Part shown: piece by piece, positions 46,977 through 55,515 of the stretch | Position numbering within the stretch: position 1 is the first letter of the stretch | How the letters are laid out: each line of letters starts with the position of its first letter | Source: Terriglobia bacterium | GTDB lineage: Bacteria > Acidobacteriota > Terriglobia > Bryobacterales > Bryobacteraceae | DNA: 64,000 nucleotides | Reading direction: 5' to 3' | NCBI GenBank assembly: GCA_020073305.1 | Contig: JAIQFK010000006.1 | Span: forward strand, 248,001-312,000 | Program-made: the position numbers and the translations under genes | Notes under the pieces: model-generated | The model's database searches: none | What the model was told of the DNA's origin: nothing | Seen by the model: only the letters and a program-made list of their open reading frames with translations

Positions 46977-49670
46977 TTGGCCGTGTCTCGTACGTCAACT
47001 GCCGGTAAGCTGATTCTGGCGCTCGCATGGATCGGTATCCTCGCCGGCCAGCAGGCCGCGCTCGATGAGGCTGCCGCTGCTTTCGAACAGGGCCGCGCCG
47101 CGGAAGCCGGCCAAAAGCTCGACTCCATTCTCAAGGACCATCCCGCCGATTTGCGCGCCCTCATCCTCAAAGGCGCCGTCCTCGATTCCCTCCAGCGTTA
47201 CGCCGAAGCGGAAAGTTATTACCAGCGCGCTCTCAAGCTGGCGCCGGGATCAGCCCAGGTGCTGAACAACGCGGCCAATCACTACCTGTCGAGCGGCGAT
47301 CGCCGGCGCGCCCGCGAATTGTATCGGAAGGCGATTGCCATTGAGCCGCGGCACGTCAACGCAAATCTGCAACTGGCGCAGATGAGCGTCGATGACAAGC
47401 ACGGCGCAGAGGCGCTCACTTACCTGAGCCGGTTGGGCGATTCCGCAAACTCCGACGCCGGCGCGCTCCTGCTGCGTGCGCGCGCGCTGGCCCTGGCTGG
47501 GCAGTGCGCTGACGCGACCAACTTGCTGGGCAAGCTCGAAGCGCAGCCGGCCGCCGGACCCGGCCTGTTCTTCTCTTCGGGCATGGCTTTCGCCGAATGC
47601 AAGCAGTACGATCAGGCCGAGACGTCTTTCTCCCGCGCGCTGGATGCCGACCCGAGAGATTTCGACGTCCTCTATAACCTCGGTCTCGCCGCGCTCGGAG
47701 CGGACCACCGGGACCGCGCCACCAGCGTGCTTGAGACGGCGCTCCACGAGCGGCCGGACGATGCCGACTGCCTGTATGCTTTGGCGCGCGCCTACATCAA
47801 ACAGGAACGGCTGGTGGACGCCACCGCTCTTCTGACCCGGGCGCAAAAGCTAACCCCTGGTCGGGCCGATGTGCTTCTGCTGCTCGCTCAGGTTTCGGCG
47901 CGTCTGCAGTTCTACAAGGATTCCGTCGAGGCCTATGACACCTATCTGAAACTCAAGCCGGATGATGACATCGCTCGCCGGGAACGCGGCTTTTCCCTGG
48001 CCTGCGCCAACCAGTTCAAGACCGCACTTCCGGACCTCGAGTCGTACGTGCGCAAGCACCCGCTCGACGCCGTGGGGTTCTACGAATTGTCCATTGCACA
48101 GGCGTTCGAAGACCGCGGCAGGGCCGTGCAGTCGCTGGACCACGCTTTGGCGCTGGACCCCGAGCTGGCTCCGGCCCGCTACAGCCGCGCGCTTCTGAAC
48201 ATGGAAGAGGACAAACCCGCGTTGGCCGTAGACGACTTGCAGTTCTTCGTGGCACGAAAACCGGACGATTACCGCGCACTGGCACAGCTCGGCAAAGCGT
48301 ACCTGGCGCTGGATCGCGCCGGCGAAGCCGCGGAGGTCTTGAAGCGGGCGGCGGACCTGGCTCCGAATGAGCCGCTCGTTCTGGTGCCATATCGCCGGGC
48401 GCTGGTGAAGCTCGGCCGAAGCCAGGACGGCGCGGCGATTCTGTCCCGCTTGAAGCAAGCGGGCTCCCCCGAAGGGCCCCGCCCGCAGTCCGGCTTGATC
48501 GATTATCTCAGCCTCTCTCCGGCCGCTCAGAGCGCGCGCTATCTCGCGAATCTCCGCAAGAATGCCGACGCCAACCCCGGTGATTTGCAGTGGAAGCTCC
48601 GGCTGGGAAGGGAGCTGCTCGCGGAGGGAAAAACCAGCGAAGGCATGGAAGTCTTTAACCAGCTCAAGTCGTCCTCGTCTGATCCCTCCATACTCGCCGC
48701 TTCAGGAAGAATCTTGCTCGGGTTCGAAGAGTACGAGCGTGCGCGCCAGTTTCTGGAACCGGCGGTGGCAGCCAATGCGTCTCTGAGCTCGGCCCGGCTC
48801 GATCTGGCCATTGCGCGTTTCCATTTGCAGGGCGCGCAGGTTGCGCTTTTGGAATTGGACAAGACGCCTGCCGCCGACCGGAAAGGCGACTACTACCTGT
48901 TGCGGGCTCAAATCCTCGACGCGCAGGGCAAGGTCCAGGAAGCCGCCGAGGCGCTCAACCAGGGAATTCGCGAGGCGCCAACGCAATCGGCCCTTTACCT
49001 CCAGGCTTCCGGATTCCTGCTCAAGCACCAGTTGTACGAGAAGGCTCTGGCGTTGCTCGAGCAGGCCTCGCGTATCCTGCCGGATGACCGGGATCTGCTC
49101 CTGGCGCAGGCTGTGACTCTGGCCGTGACGCCTCGTGACGACGACGCCCAGAAGCTGCTGGCGAAGATACAGGCGCGCTGGCCGGAGTGGAACCGCCCCT
49201 ACTTGCTGAACGGAATGATTCTGGAGATCCAGCTCAAGTCGGCTGAGGCGCTGCCGCTATTGGAGACGGCGATCGCCCTGGGTGCGAACACACCGGAAGG
49301 ATTCTACTACCAGGCCCTCGCAACCACGCATGCCCGGCCGGATGATCTGGAAAGTGCACGCCAGGCCATCGACCGCGCCCTCGCGTTAACTTCGAACGAT
49401 CCCTACATCTTCCTCTTGGCGGGAAAGATTTCGCTGGCGCGGAAAGACTATCAGGCAGCGGTCCGGCAGCTCGCGCAATCCACGCATCTCCTGCCCACGC
49501 TCATCCCCGCGCACTACGCCCTTCACGATGCGTACAAGGCCATCGGCGACGAGCAAAAATCCGCGGCGGAGTTAGAGGCCATCCAACATATCGCCGACGA
49601 AAATGCCGCGTCCGACAAGAGCCCGTTTCCCGTGGAGGACTTCGTATTCCGGGTGCGGCCGCCGGGCTAA
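46977..49670 (+). CDS. Large secreted TPR-repeat protein
   Basis: 897 residues. TTG at 46977 or GTG at 46983; a -10-like TAGAAT at 46965-46970 would put transcription at about 46977, implying a leaderless start. Short signal region SRTSTAGKLILALAWIGILAG, then TPR-like repeats over the whole length, e.g. ALDEAAAAFEQGRAAEAGQKLDSILKDHPAD, AESYYQRALKLAPGSAQVLNNAANHYLSSG, ATSVLETALHERPDDADCLYALARAYIKQ. Likely a periplasmic protein-interaction scaffold. Three bases before the next CRTAC1 gene. Confidence 0.86.
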   Translation: MAVSRTSTAGKLILALAWIGILAGQQAALDEAAAAFEQGRAAEAGQKLDSILKDHPADLRALILKGAVLDSLQRYAEAESYYQRALKLAPGSAQVLNNAANHYLSSGDRRRARELYRKAIAIEPRHVNANLQLAQMSVDDKHGAEALTYLSRLGDSANSDAGALLLRARALALAGQCADATNLLGKLEAQPAAGPGLFFSSGMAFAECKQYDQAETSFSRALDADPRDFDVLYNLGLAALGADHRDRATSVLETALHERPDDADCLYALARAYIKQERLVDATALLTRAQKLTPGRADVLLLLAQVSARLQFYKDSVEAYDTYLKLKPDDDIARRERGFSLACANQFKTALPDLESYVRKHPLDAVGFYELSIAQAFEDRGRAVQSLDHALALDPELAPARYSRALLNMEEDKPALAVDDLQFFVARKPDDYRALAQLGKAYLALDRAGEAAEVLKRAADLAPNEPLVLVPYRRALVKLGRSQDGAAILSRLKQAGSPEGPRPQSGLIDYLSLSPAAQSARYLANLRKNADANPGDLQWKLRLGRELLAEGKTSEGMEVFNQLKSSSSDPSILAASGRILLGFEEYERARQFLEPAVAANASLSSARLDLAIARFHLQGAQVALLELDKTPAADRKGDYYLLRAQILDAQGKVQEAAEALNQGIREAPTQSALYLQASGFLLKHQLYEKALALLEQASRILPDDRDLLLAQAVTLAVTPRDDDAQKLLAKIQARWPEWNRPYLLNGMILEIQLKSAEALPLLETAIALGANTPEGFYYQALATTHARPDDLESARQAIDRALALTSNDPYIFLLAGKISLARKDYQAAVRQLAQSTHLLPTLIPAHYALHDAYKAIGDEQKSAAELEAIQHIADENAASDKSPFPVEDFVFRVRPPG

Positions 49671-49673
49671 AGG

Positions 49674-51350
49674 ATGCGTTGGGGCGCGGCCATCTGCGTG
49701 GTTCTGTTCACGGCCTGGCTGTGGTGGCCGCTGGCTACGGGCACGTCCACAGGACCCATTCTGTTCGAGAACATCATCGATCGCTCCGGAGTGCGCTTCG
49801 TCATGGACAGCAGCACCAGCCCGCGCAAGCACCAGATCGAAACCATGGTCTCGGGCGTAGCCATCTTCGATTACAACAACGACGGGCTCATGGATCTTTA
49901 TTTCGTCAACGGCGCGCGCCTGCCGGATATGGATAAGTCCGATCCGCGTTACTGGAACCGGCTTTATCGCAACAACGGCGATGGCACGTTCACGGACGTG
50001 ACCGGAAAGGCCGGCGTGCGCGGTGCGGGCTTCGGAATGGGCGTGGCCGCGGCGGACTACGACAACGATGGCTGGGTGGATCTCTACGTCACCGGCGTCA
50101 ACCGCAATCAGCTTTTTCACAACAACGGTGACGGGACCTTTACGGACGTGACAGAAAAGGCCGGCGTGGCCGGCGTGCATCCCCAGTTGGGCAAGACCTG
50201 GTCTATCAGCGCGGGCTGGTTCGATTACGACAACGACGGCCGCCTGGATCTTTTCGTCACCAATTACGTGAACTGGTCGCTCGATACCGAGCCTTTGTGC
50301 ACGGGGGGCAGCCTCCCTGCCTACTGCTCGCCCAATAGCTATACCGGCCAGCCGAACATGCTGTTCCACAACAACGGCGATGGAACCTTCACCGACGTTT
50401 CCGAAGCATCCGGCATCGGCAAGCAGGTCGGCAAGGGCATGGGAGTCGTGTTCGCCGACTACGATGGCGACGGCTTTACAGACGTATTCGTCTCCAACGA
50501 CACCTACCGCAATTTCCTGTTCCACAACAACGGTAACGGCACGTTCCGCGAGGCCGGCATGGTTAGTGGCGTGGCCTACAACGAGAACGGCAAATCCATC
50601 GCCGGAATGGGTGCGGACTTCCGCGACGTCGACAACGATGGGCTGCCGGACATCTTTGTGGTCGGCATGGTCGGCGACACCTTCCCGCTGTTCCGCAACC
50701 GCGGCGCCGATTTCACCGACGTCACCAGCGCCTGGGGGATCACCGGCCCCACCGCCCGGTCCACCGCCTGGGGCGCCGGCATTGCCGACTTCGATAACGA
50801 CGGCTGGAAAGACCTGTTCGCCGCCTGCTCTTCCATCCTGGACAACTCCGAGGAGATCGAGCATCTTCCTTCAAAGCTTCCCAACAAAGTATTGCGCAAC
50901 ATCGGTGGAACTCATTTCGCGGACGTGAGCGCGTCCGCCGGCGCCAGCTTCGGCGTCCCTCAGGCGCATCGTGGCCTGGCGTATGGAGATCTGGACAACG
51001 ATGGCCGAATCGATGCTGTCGTGACGATCAAAGACGGCCGTCCGGAAATCCTGATGAATCGCTCGCCCGAGAAAAATCACTGGCTGCTGGTCAAGCTGGT
51101 CGGTGCGCGCAGCAATCGCGATGGCCTCGGTGCGCGCCTCAAGGCCACGCTGGCCACCGGCCGGGTTCTATATAACCATGCGACCACCAGCACCGGCCTG
51201 AGCGCTGCCAGTGATCCGCGCGTGCATTTTGGGCTGGGTGCCGCCGAGCGCGTCGACAAGCTGGAAATCCTGTGGCCCAGCGGAATCCGGCAGGTTCTCG
51301 ATAACGTGTCCGCAGACCACATCCTGACGGTTGACGAGCCGGCAAAATAG
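49674..51350 (+). CDS. CRTAC1-family FG-GAP/UnbV protein
   Basis: 558 residues. Starts three bases after the TPR stop with AAAGG immediately ahead. Signal MRWGAAICVVLFTAWLWWPLATG. FG-GAP calcium loops: FDYNNDGLMDLYFVNG, AADYDNDGWVDLYVTG, FDYDNDGRLDLFVTNY, FADYDGDGFTDVFVSN, FRDVDNDGLPDIFVVG, GDLDNDGRIDAVV. UnbV end: WLLVKLVGARSNRDGLGARL, DPRVHFGLGAAERVDKLEILWPSG. Same role and export as the first copy; the TPR-CRTAC1 order is repeated. Confidence 0.93.
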   Translation: MRWGAAICVVLFTAWLWWPLATGTSTGPILFENIIDRSGVRFVMDSSTSPRKHQIETMVSGVAIFDYNNDGLMDLYFVNGARLPDMDKSDPRYWNRLYRNNGDGTFTDVTGKAGVRGAGFGMGVAAADYDNDGWVDLYVTGVNRNQLFHNNGDGTFTDVTEKAGVAGVHPQLGKTWSISAGWFDYDNDGRLDLFVTNYVNWSLDTEPLCTGGSLPAYCSPNSYTGQPNMLFHNNGDGTFTDVSEASGIGKQVGKGMGVVFADYDGDGFTDVFVSNDTYRNFLFHNNGNGTFREAGMVSGVAYNENGKSIAGMGADFRDVDNDGLPDIFVVGMVGDTFPLFRNRGADFTDVTSAWGITGPTARSTAWGAGIADFDNDGWKDLFAACSSILDNSEEIEHLPSKLPNKVLRNIGGTHFADVSASAGASFGVPQAHRGLAYGDLDNDGRIDAVVTIKDGRPEILMNRSPEKNHWLLVKLVGARSNRDGLGARLKATLATGRVLYNHATTSTGLSAASDPRVHFGLGAAERVDKLEILWPSGIRQVLDNVSADHILTVDEPAK

Positions 51351-51353
51351 AAA

Positions 51354-51376
51354 GGGGCCGGACAGTGTCCGGCCCC
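51354..51376 (+). terminator. Strong hairpin between convergent genes
   Basis: GGGGCCGGAC / GTCCGGCCCC, ten perfect pairs with a three-base loop, starting four bases after the CRTAC1 stop. No T-run follows, so it may protect or attenuate the transcript rather than be a textbook terminator. Confidence 0.55.
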
Positions 51377-51390
51377 ACCCGAGGGTAGAC

Positions 51391-51411
51391 GGGCGGCGCA
51401 CGCCGCCCTTT
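51391..51411. terminator. Second hairpin, GGGCGGCG-CA-CGCCGCCC plus TTT
   Basis: An 8-bp stem with a two-base loop at 51391-51408 is followed by TTT. It lies just beyond the leftward receptor stop and can work for either convergent gene. Confidence 0.45.
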
Positions 51412-51413
51412 CG

Positions 51414-54400
51414 TCACCAGTAAAACTTTAACGCCACCTGCACTTCTCTCGGGCCATTCGCCGTGCTCGTAATCACGCCGAAGCTGCCCCCGTTGACGGT
51501 GGTATCCGGTCCTGAAAACTGCGGGTGGTTGAACGCATTATAGGTCTCCAAACGAATTTGGATTCTGGCGCCTTCACGCAATTTCGGAATGAGAAACTCC
51601 TTGAAGAGCGATAGATTGACGTTCGCCTGGCCGGGCTGCCGGCAGCTTCCCATGCTCCGCGGAGCCGTGCCCAGCGTAAAGGGAGGCGGCACGGTTAACG
51701 CGTCGGGGTTAGCGAAGTACTGGTTCAGAATGTCCGAAGTGGCACATCGCAGTGGGGCGGTGAGGTTCGGCTGCTGGCCTCCGTAAGTCGGCAGGCTTTG
51801 GCCGCCGGAAAGCCCCACGAACAACGGTCGTCCGTCGGTGAATCGCCAGATTCCGTTGGTTTGCCAGCCGCCAAGGATGGCGTTGACCACCGCGTTGGCG
51901 TTGCCCAGCAGTGGTTTGCCTTTTCCGATGGGCAGTTCGTACGTGTAACTGAACTGCAGCACGGACGGAATGTCAAAGGTTGAGAGGCCGCGTTCCAGCC
52001 TCCGGTTGTTGGGATCCTGTAAGTGGGTTTGCAGCGCGTTCCCCCCCAGCCACGAGACAGCGCCGCCGGTGGTGGAAGAGTCATCCAGAGACTTGGACCA
52101 GACATACGTCACCAGGAATTGCAGGCCATGAGAGAAGCGCTTCTCGGCTTTCAATTGCAGAGCATTGTAGATGGAATTGGCCCAGGGCGGATCCTCCATG
52201 CCGACGCCGGTGAATTGCGGGAACGGCAACTGGAACTGAGACGCCGGATACGTCTGAGCCGATAGCCCGCTCAGCGGGTCCTTGATGATCCCGTAGAACG
52301 GATTGTTCACGTAGGTATTGAGCGCGGAAATCTGGCTCTCGCTGTAATGCTCAATCTGCTGGCCTAAATAGTTCAACTGCGTGGCCCCACCGAAATAGAG
52401 GTGCGTGCCCTTCTTGCCCACATAACTGGCATCCAGCAGGATGCTGGACGGGAGTTCTTGCTGGATGCCGAAGCTCCAGGACTGTTCGTTGGGGTTAGGG
52501 GAGTCGATCTTAGCGATCGGGCCGGCAGCAGAATAACCCACATCGTTGAGCAAACCTAAAGAACTTCCCGGCGGAAGCTTTACCCCGTTGGGAAATGGAT
52601 TGCTCAGTCTCCCGTACGGTGTGGCGCCGTCGCTCGGATTCAGCGCGTACCAGTTCGTGATCTCGTCGTAGCCCTGCCACCCCAGGGCGCCCGTGCCGGA
52701 AGCGCCGCCCTTTACCGTCGAATAGAAGATCCCATAGCCACCGCGTAGCACCGTTTTGTTGGCCAGCTGGTATGCAAAGCCGAAGCGTGGCCCTATATCC
52801 CCAAAGTCCGTATTGAAGTTGTTCCGGTTATTGGGGCTCATGAAAATCTCGCCGCCGTGCAGAGTTCCCAACCCGGGGGCCGTGATGGGCGACACCACGC
52901 TCGGGTCGAACCCGTTCATCCGGTTGTAACGCTCGCTCCGGGGAGTGTTCACGTCGTAGCGGAGTCCGATGTTCAGCGTCAGTTTCCGGCTGACCTTCCA
53001 GTTATCCTGGACGAAGCCGCCGTACTGGAAACTCTGCGTGCTGACGTAGTTCGGAATTTCATACTGGCCCCAGGACCCGGGGCCTCCGACGCCGGTCATG
53101 AAGCTGGCGATCGAGTCGCCGCCGCCCGAATACGGAAACTCGGACGTGCCGGTGAAGTCGTAAGTAAAATATCCTCCCGGAGTTCCTGGCTGGGTGTAGT
53201 TGGTGCGATGCAACCGGCCGTCGAACCCGAACTTCAAATCGTGCGAACCCTTCACCCAGTTCACCGTGGCGAGAAGTTCGTGTGTCTCGGTCCCTATCCG
53301 CTCATAGCTCCAGGCCTGTGTGCCCAGATTGCTGTTACCGGGTGATGTGTAGTTTCCCAGTACGATCGATGGAATGAACGGGATTGCCGAAGTATCCATG
53401 TACGCCGGCATCCCCAGGGTCTTCACCGGGGACAGATCTTTGTATTGCGACTCCGCGGCTATCGTCTGCGAAAAGAGGAAATTTCGTGCCAGCCCGTAGG
53501 ACGCCGTCAGCAGCAGCGTGGGGGTGAAGGTGTGCGTAAGATTGACCGCTACCAGATTGGAATCACTGGGGCCGGGGCCGCCGGTGCATGGATCAGCCAC
53601 GTTTCCGTAACACGCGGGACCCGGTAGCCCAGGGGACGAGGAGCGCGAGTACCGGACCGCCAGGAGATCTTTGTCGCTGAAACGCTGATCGATCTTGACA
53701 TCGAACTGGTTCCCACTCCCATGCGCGGCTGCCGCCCCTTGCCAATTCGTGTACTGGTTATACCCCCCGCTTCCGGGGGTGCCAATATTTGGCATCGGGA
53801 AATACTGCGCCATTTTTGACGCGATCGGGTCGATCAGGTTGCCGGGGTGTGCCGGAAGCTGAAGATTGGTGCCGTTCAGTTTTGGACTGCCTGGACTCAT
53901 GTAGGTGATCAGGTTATTGAACGGAATGTAGCCCGACCGCACCGGACCGCCTTGATCGTTGTTGTAGACGCCCGTGTAAGGATCCCAGAGCTGGCCGTCC
54001 GCGGAGGAGCAACGGCCGGCGGAATCGAAGCTTCCTCCCGCGTAGCCACAGAGCTCGCCGAAATTTCCGGTGCGCTCCGGCCCGCTGGGCACGCCCGCGG
54101 TGAAGGTGCTTAACGTCGCTTGGCGAGTGCCATCATAGTCGAAGAAGAAAAAGGTCTTGTCGTGCTTGATCGGCCCGCCAACTGTACCTCCAAAGTTGTT
54201 CTTCTTCAACGGGGGAATCGGGAGCCCGGCGGAGTTGTTGAAGAACCCGTTCGCGTCCAGTACCTGATTGCGCAGAAAGTCGTAAGCACTTCCGTGGAAC
54301 TGGTTCGACCCAGAGCGGATCACCATGTTGACCACAGTTGCTCCCGTGAAGCCGTATTCCGCGCTGAAATTCGACTCCTGCACCACGAATTCCTCTACCG

Positions 54401-55058
54401 CGTCCACCGAAGGCGTGTACAGCGGAAACAGGATGCCGCTGTTCTGTTCGAAGTTCGTTGTGGTCACGCCGTCCATCAGGACGTCGGCTGTCGCGTTGCG
54501 GCTGCCGTTCGAAATAAAGTTGTTGGCCGTGCACATGTTGCAGGAACTGTCGGCTTCCGTCACTCCGGGGGTGAGAATCACCAGGTCGGTCACCGAACGG
54601 CTCACCAGCGGCAGGTCATTGATGAATCTCCTATCGACAATCTGCCCGGTTACCGCATCTTGCGTCGAAAGCACGGGCGCTGCGGCAGTGATCTCCACGG
54701 CTGTCGACGTTGCGCCCACCTGGAGCGAGAAGTTGACCGTGACGTTCTGGTTGATATCAACCCTTATGCCGGCCTGCTCTTGCGGCTGGAAACCCTCCGC
54801 CTGCACCGTGAGCTTGTAGCTCCCAGGAGGGACGCTGCGGAACAAATATCGGCCCGCGGCGTCGGAAACAGCCGTGAACGAGAAGCCCTTCTGCTCATCC
54901 ACCAGTTTGGCCTGCGTATTCGGAATCACGGCGCCGGTCGGGTCCGTAATCACTCCTGATACTGTGCTGGTGTAGGCCTGCGTCCACGCCAACGTTGCGA
55001 TCAACATCGCGAGCGCGAAAACCGTCAACGCCCGTGCCGACAAATGTAGCTTGCTCAT
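51414..55058 (-). CDS. Oar-like TonB-dependent receptor
   Basis: 1214 residues from the ATG at 55058, preceded by AGGGGGG about five bases earlier; the longer frame from 55109 is disfavoured. Signal SARALTVFALAMLIATLAWTQA, then a carboxypeptidase-regulatory-like domain (STVSGVITDPTGAVIPNTQAKLVDEQ, DAAGRYLFRSVPPGSYKLTVQAEGF), a plug (VVNMVIRSGSNQFHGSAYDFLRN), and an outer-membrane barrel ending in NAFNHPQFSGPDT...REVQVALKFYW with aromatic C-terminus. Acidobacterial Oar-like outer-membrane proteins import or bind large substrates; the ligand is unknown. The gene has its own divergent upstream region with tRNA-Arg. Confidence 0.94.
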   Translation of the reverse strand: MSKLHLSARALTVFALAMLIATLAWTQAYTSTVSGVITDPTGAVIPNTQAKLVDEQKGFSFTAVSDAAGRYLFRSVPPGSYKLTVQAEGFQPQEQAGIRVDINQNVTVNFSLQVGATSTAVEITAAAPVLSTQDAVTGQIVDRRFINDLPLVSRSVTDLVILTPGVTEADSSCNMCTANNFISNGSRNATADVLMDGVTTTNFEQNSGILFPLYTPSVDAVEEFVVQESNFSAEYGFTGATVVNMVIRSGSNQFHGSAYDFLRNQVLDANGFFNNSAGLPIPPLKKNNFGGTVGGPIKHDKTFFFFDYDGTRQATLSTFTAGVPSGPERTGNFGELCGYAGGSFDSAGRCSSADGQLWDPYTGVYNNDQGGPVRSGYIPFNNLITYMSPGSPKLNGTNLQLPAHPGNLIDPIASKMAQYFPMPNIGTPGSGGYNQYTNWQGAAAAHGSGNQFDVKIDQRFSDKDLLAVRYSRSSSPGLPGPACYGNVADPCTGGPGPSDSNLVAVNLTHTFTPTLLLTASYGLARNFLFSQTIAAESQYKDLSPVKTLGMPAYMDTSAIPFIPSIVLGNYTSPGNSNLGTQAWSYERIGTETHELLATVNWVKGSHDLKFGFDGRLHRTNYTQPGTPGGYFTYDFTGTSEFPYSGGGDSIASFMTGVGGPGSWGQYEIPNYVSTQSFQYGGFVQDNWKVSRKLTLNIGLRYDVNTPRSERYNRMNGFDPSVVSPITAPGLGTLHGGEIFMSPNNRNNFNTDFGDIGPRFGFAYQLANKTVLRGGYGIFYSTVKGGASGTGALGWQGYDEITNWYALNPSDGATPYGRLSNPFPNGVKLPPGSSLGLLNDVGYSAAGPIAKIDSPNPNEQSWSFGIQQELPSSILLDASYVGKKGTHLYFGGATQLNYLGQQIEHYSESQISALNTYVNNPFYGIIKDPLSGLSAQTYPASQFQLPFPQFTGVGMEDPPWANSIYNALQLKAEKRFSHGLQFLVTYVWSKSLDDSSTTGGAVSWLGGNALQTHLQDPNNRRLERGLSTFDIPSVLQFSYTYELPIGKGKPLLGNANAVVNAILGGWQTNGIWRFTDGRPLFVGLSGGQSLPTYGGQQPNLTAPLRCATSDILNQYFANPDALTVPPPFTLGTAPRSMGSCRQPGQANVNLSLFKEFLIPKLREGARIQIRLETYNAFNHPQFSGPDTTVNGGSFGVITSTANGPREVQVALKFYW

Positions 55059-55400
55059 AAGTTCCCCCCTAACTTTCTGTGATCCTCTGGAATGCAGTGA
55101 AGGCAGCACTGCCCCGCGGCCGCGCGCAGCCTGTTTGAGACCCGAACTTGTAACGTCGAATGGCTCGACCCGTCAAAAATGAAAAGTCGCGACTCGCGAC
55201 CCTCAGCGTCTGTTACGACTTCCTAACCGATCCATACTAGATTTTAGGATTATGGGGATTATGATCCCCCTTTTGCGGCCGTGTCAAGGTAAGGGTTCGG
55301 TGCCTGGGGTAAAAAGTGTAAATTCTCAGCTTCGGGGCCCGCAGCCCTCAGAGGAGATTCGCGCTAAAATGGTTCGGCGTAAGTTGCTGATTTCAAAAGT
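55059..55400. other. Intergenic region with an inverted repeat GGGGAT-TATG-ATCCCC
   Basis: 342 bp upstream of the leftward receptor and of the rightward tRNA. The inverted repeat lies at 55254-55269, about 195 bp ahead of the receptor start. TAAAAT at 55365-55370 may be a tRNA -10 box, without a matching -35. No other feature is visible. Confidence 0.4.
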
Positions 55401-55477
55401 GGGCGCGTAGCTCAGGCGGATAGAGCATCTGCCTTCTAAGCAGAGGGTCGCCGGTTCGAGTCCGGCCGCGCCTACCA
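55401..55477 (+). tRNA. tRNA-Arg(TCT)
   Basis: Cloverleaf: acceptor GGGCGCG/CGCGCCT (one G-U pair), D arm GCTC...GAGC, anticodon stem TCTGC/GCAGA with loop CTTCTAA (TCT at 55435-55437), T arm GCCGG-TTCGAGT-CCGGC, discriminator A and encoded CCA at 55475-55477. Confidence 0.96.
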
Positions 55478-55515
55478 CATCTCTTTCGCAGGACCTGGAA
55501 TGAAAAATCCGCTCG

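Noticed and set aside
49572-50864. Long antisense frame (430 codons) opposite the CRTAC1 gene
   Set aside because: Its Val/Ile-rich repeats are the reverse image of the repeated DxDxDG codons of the CRTAC1 protein. The forward frame has a family, signal peptide and tight operon spacing.
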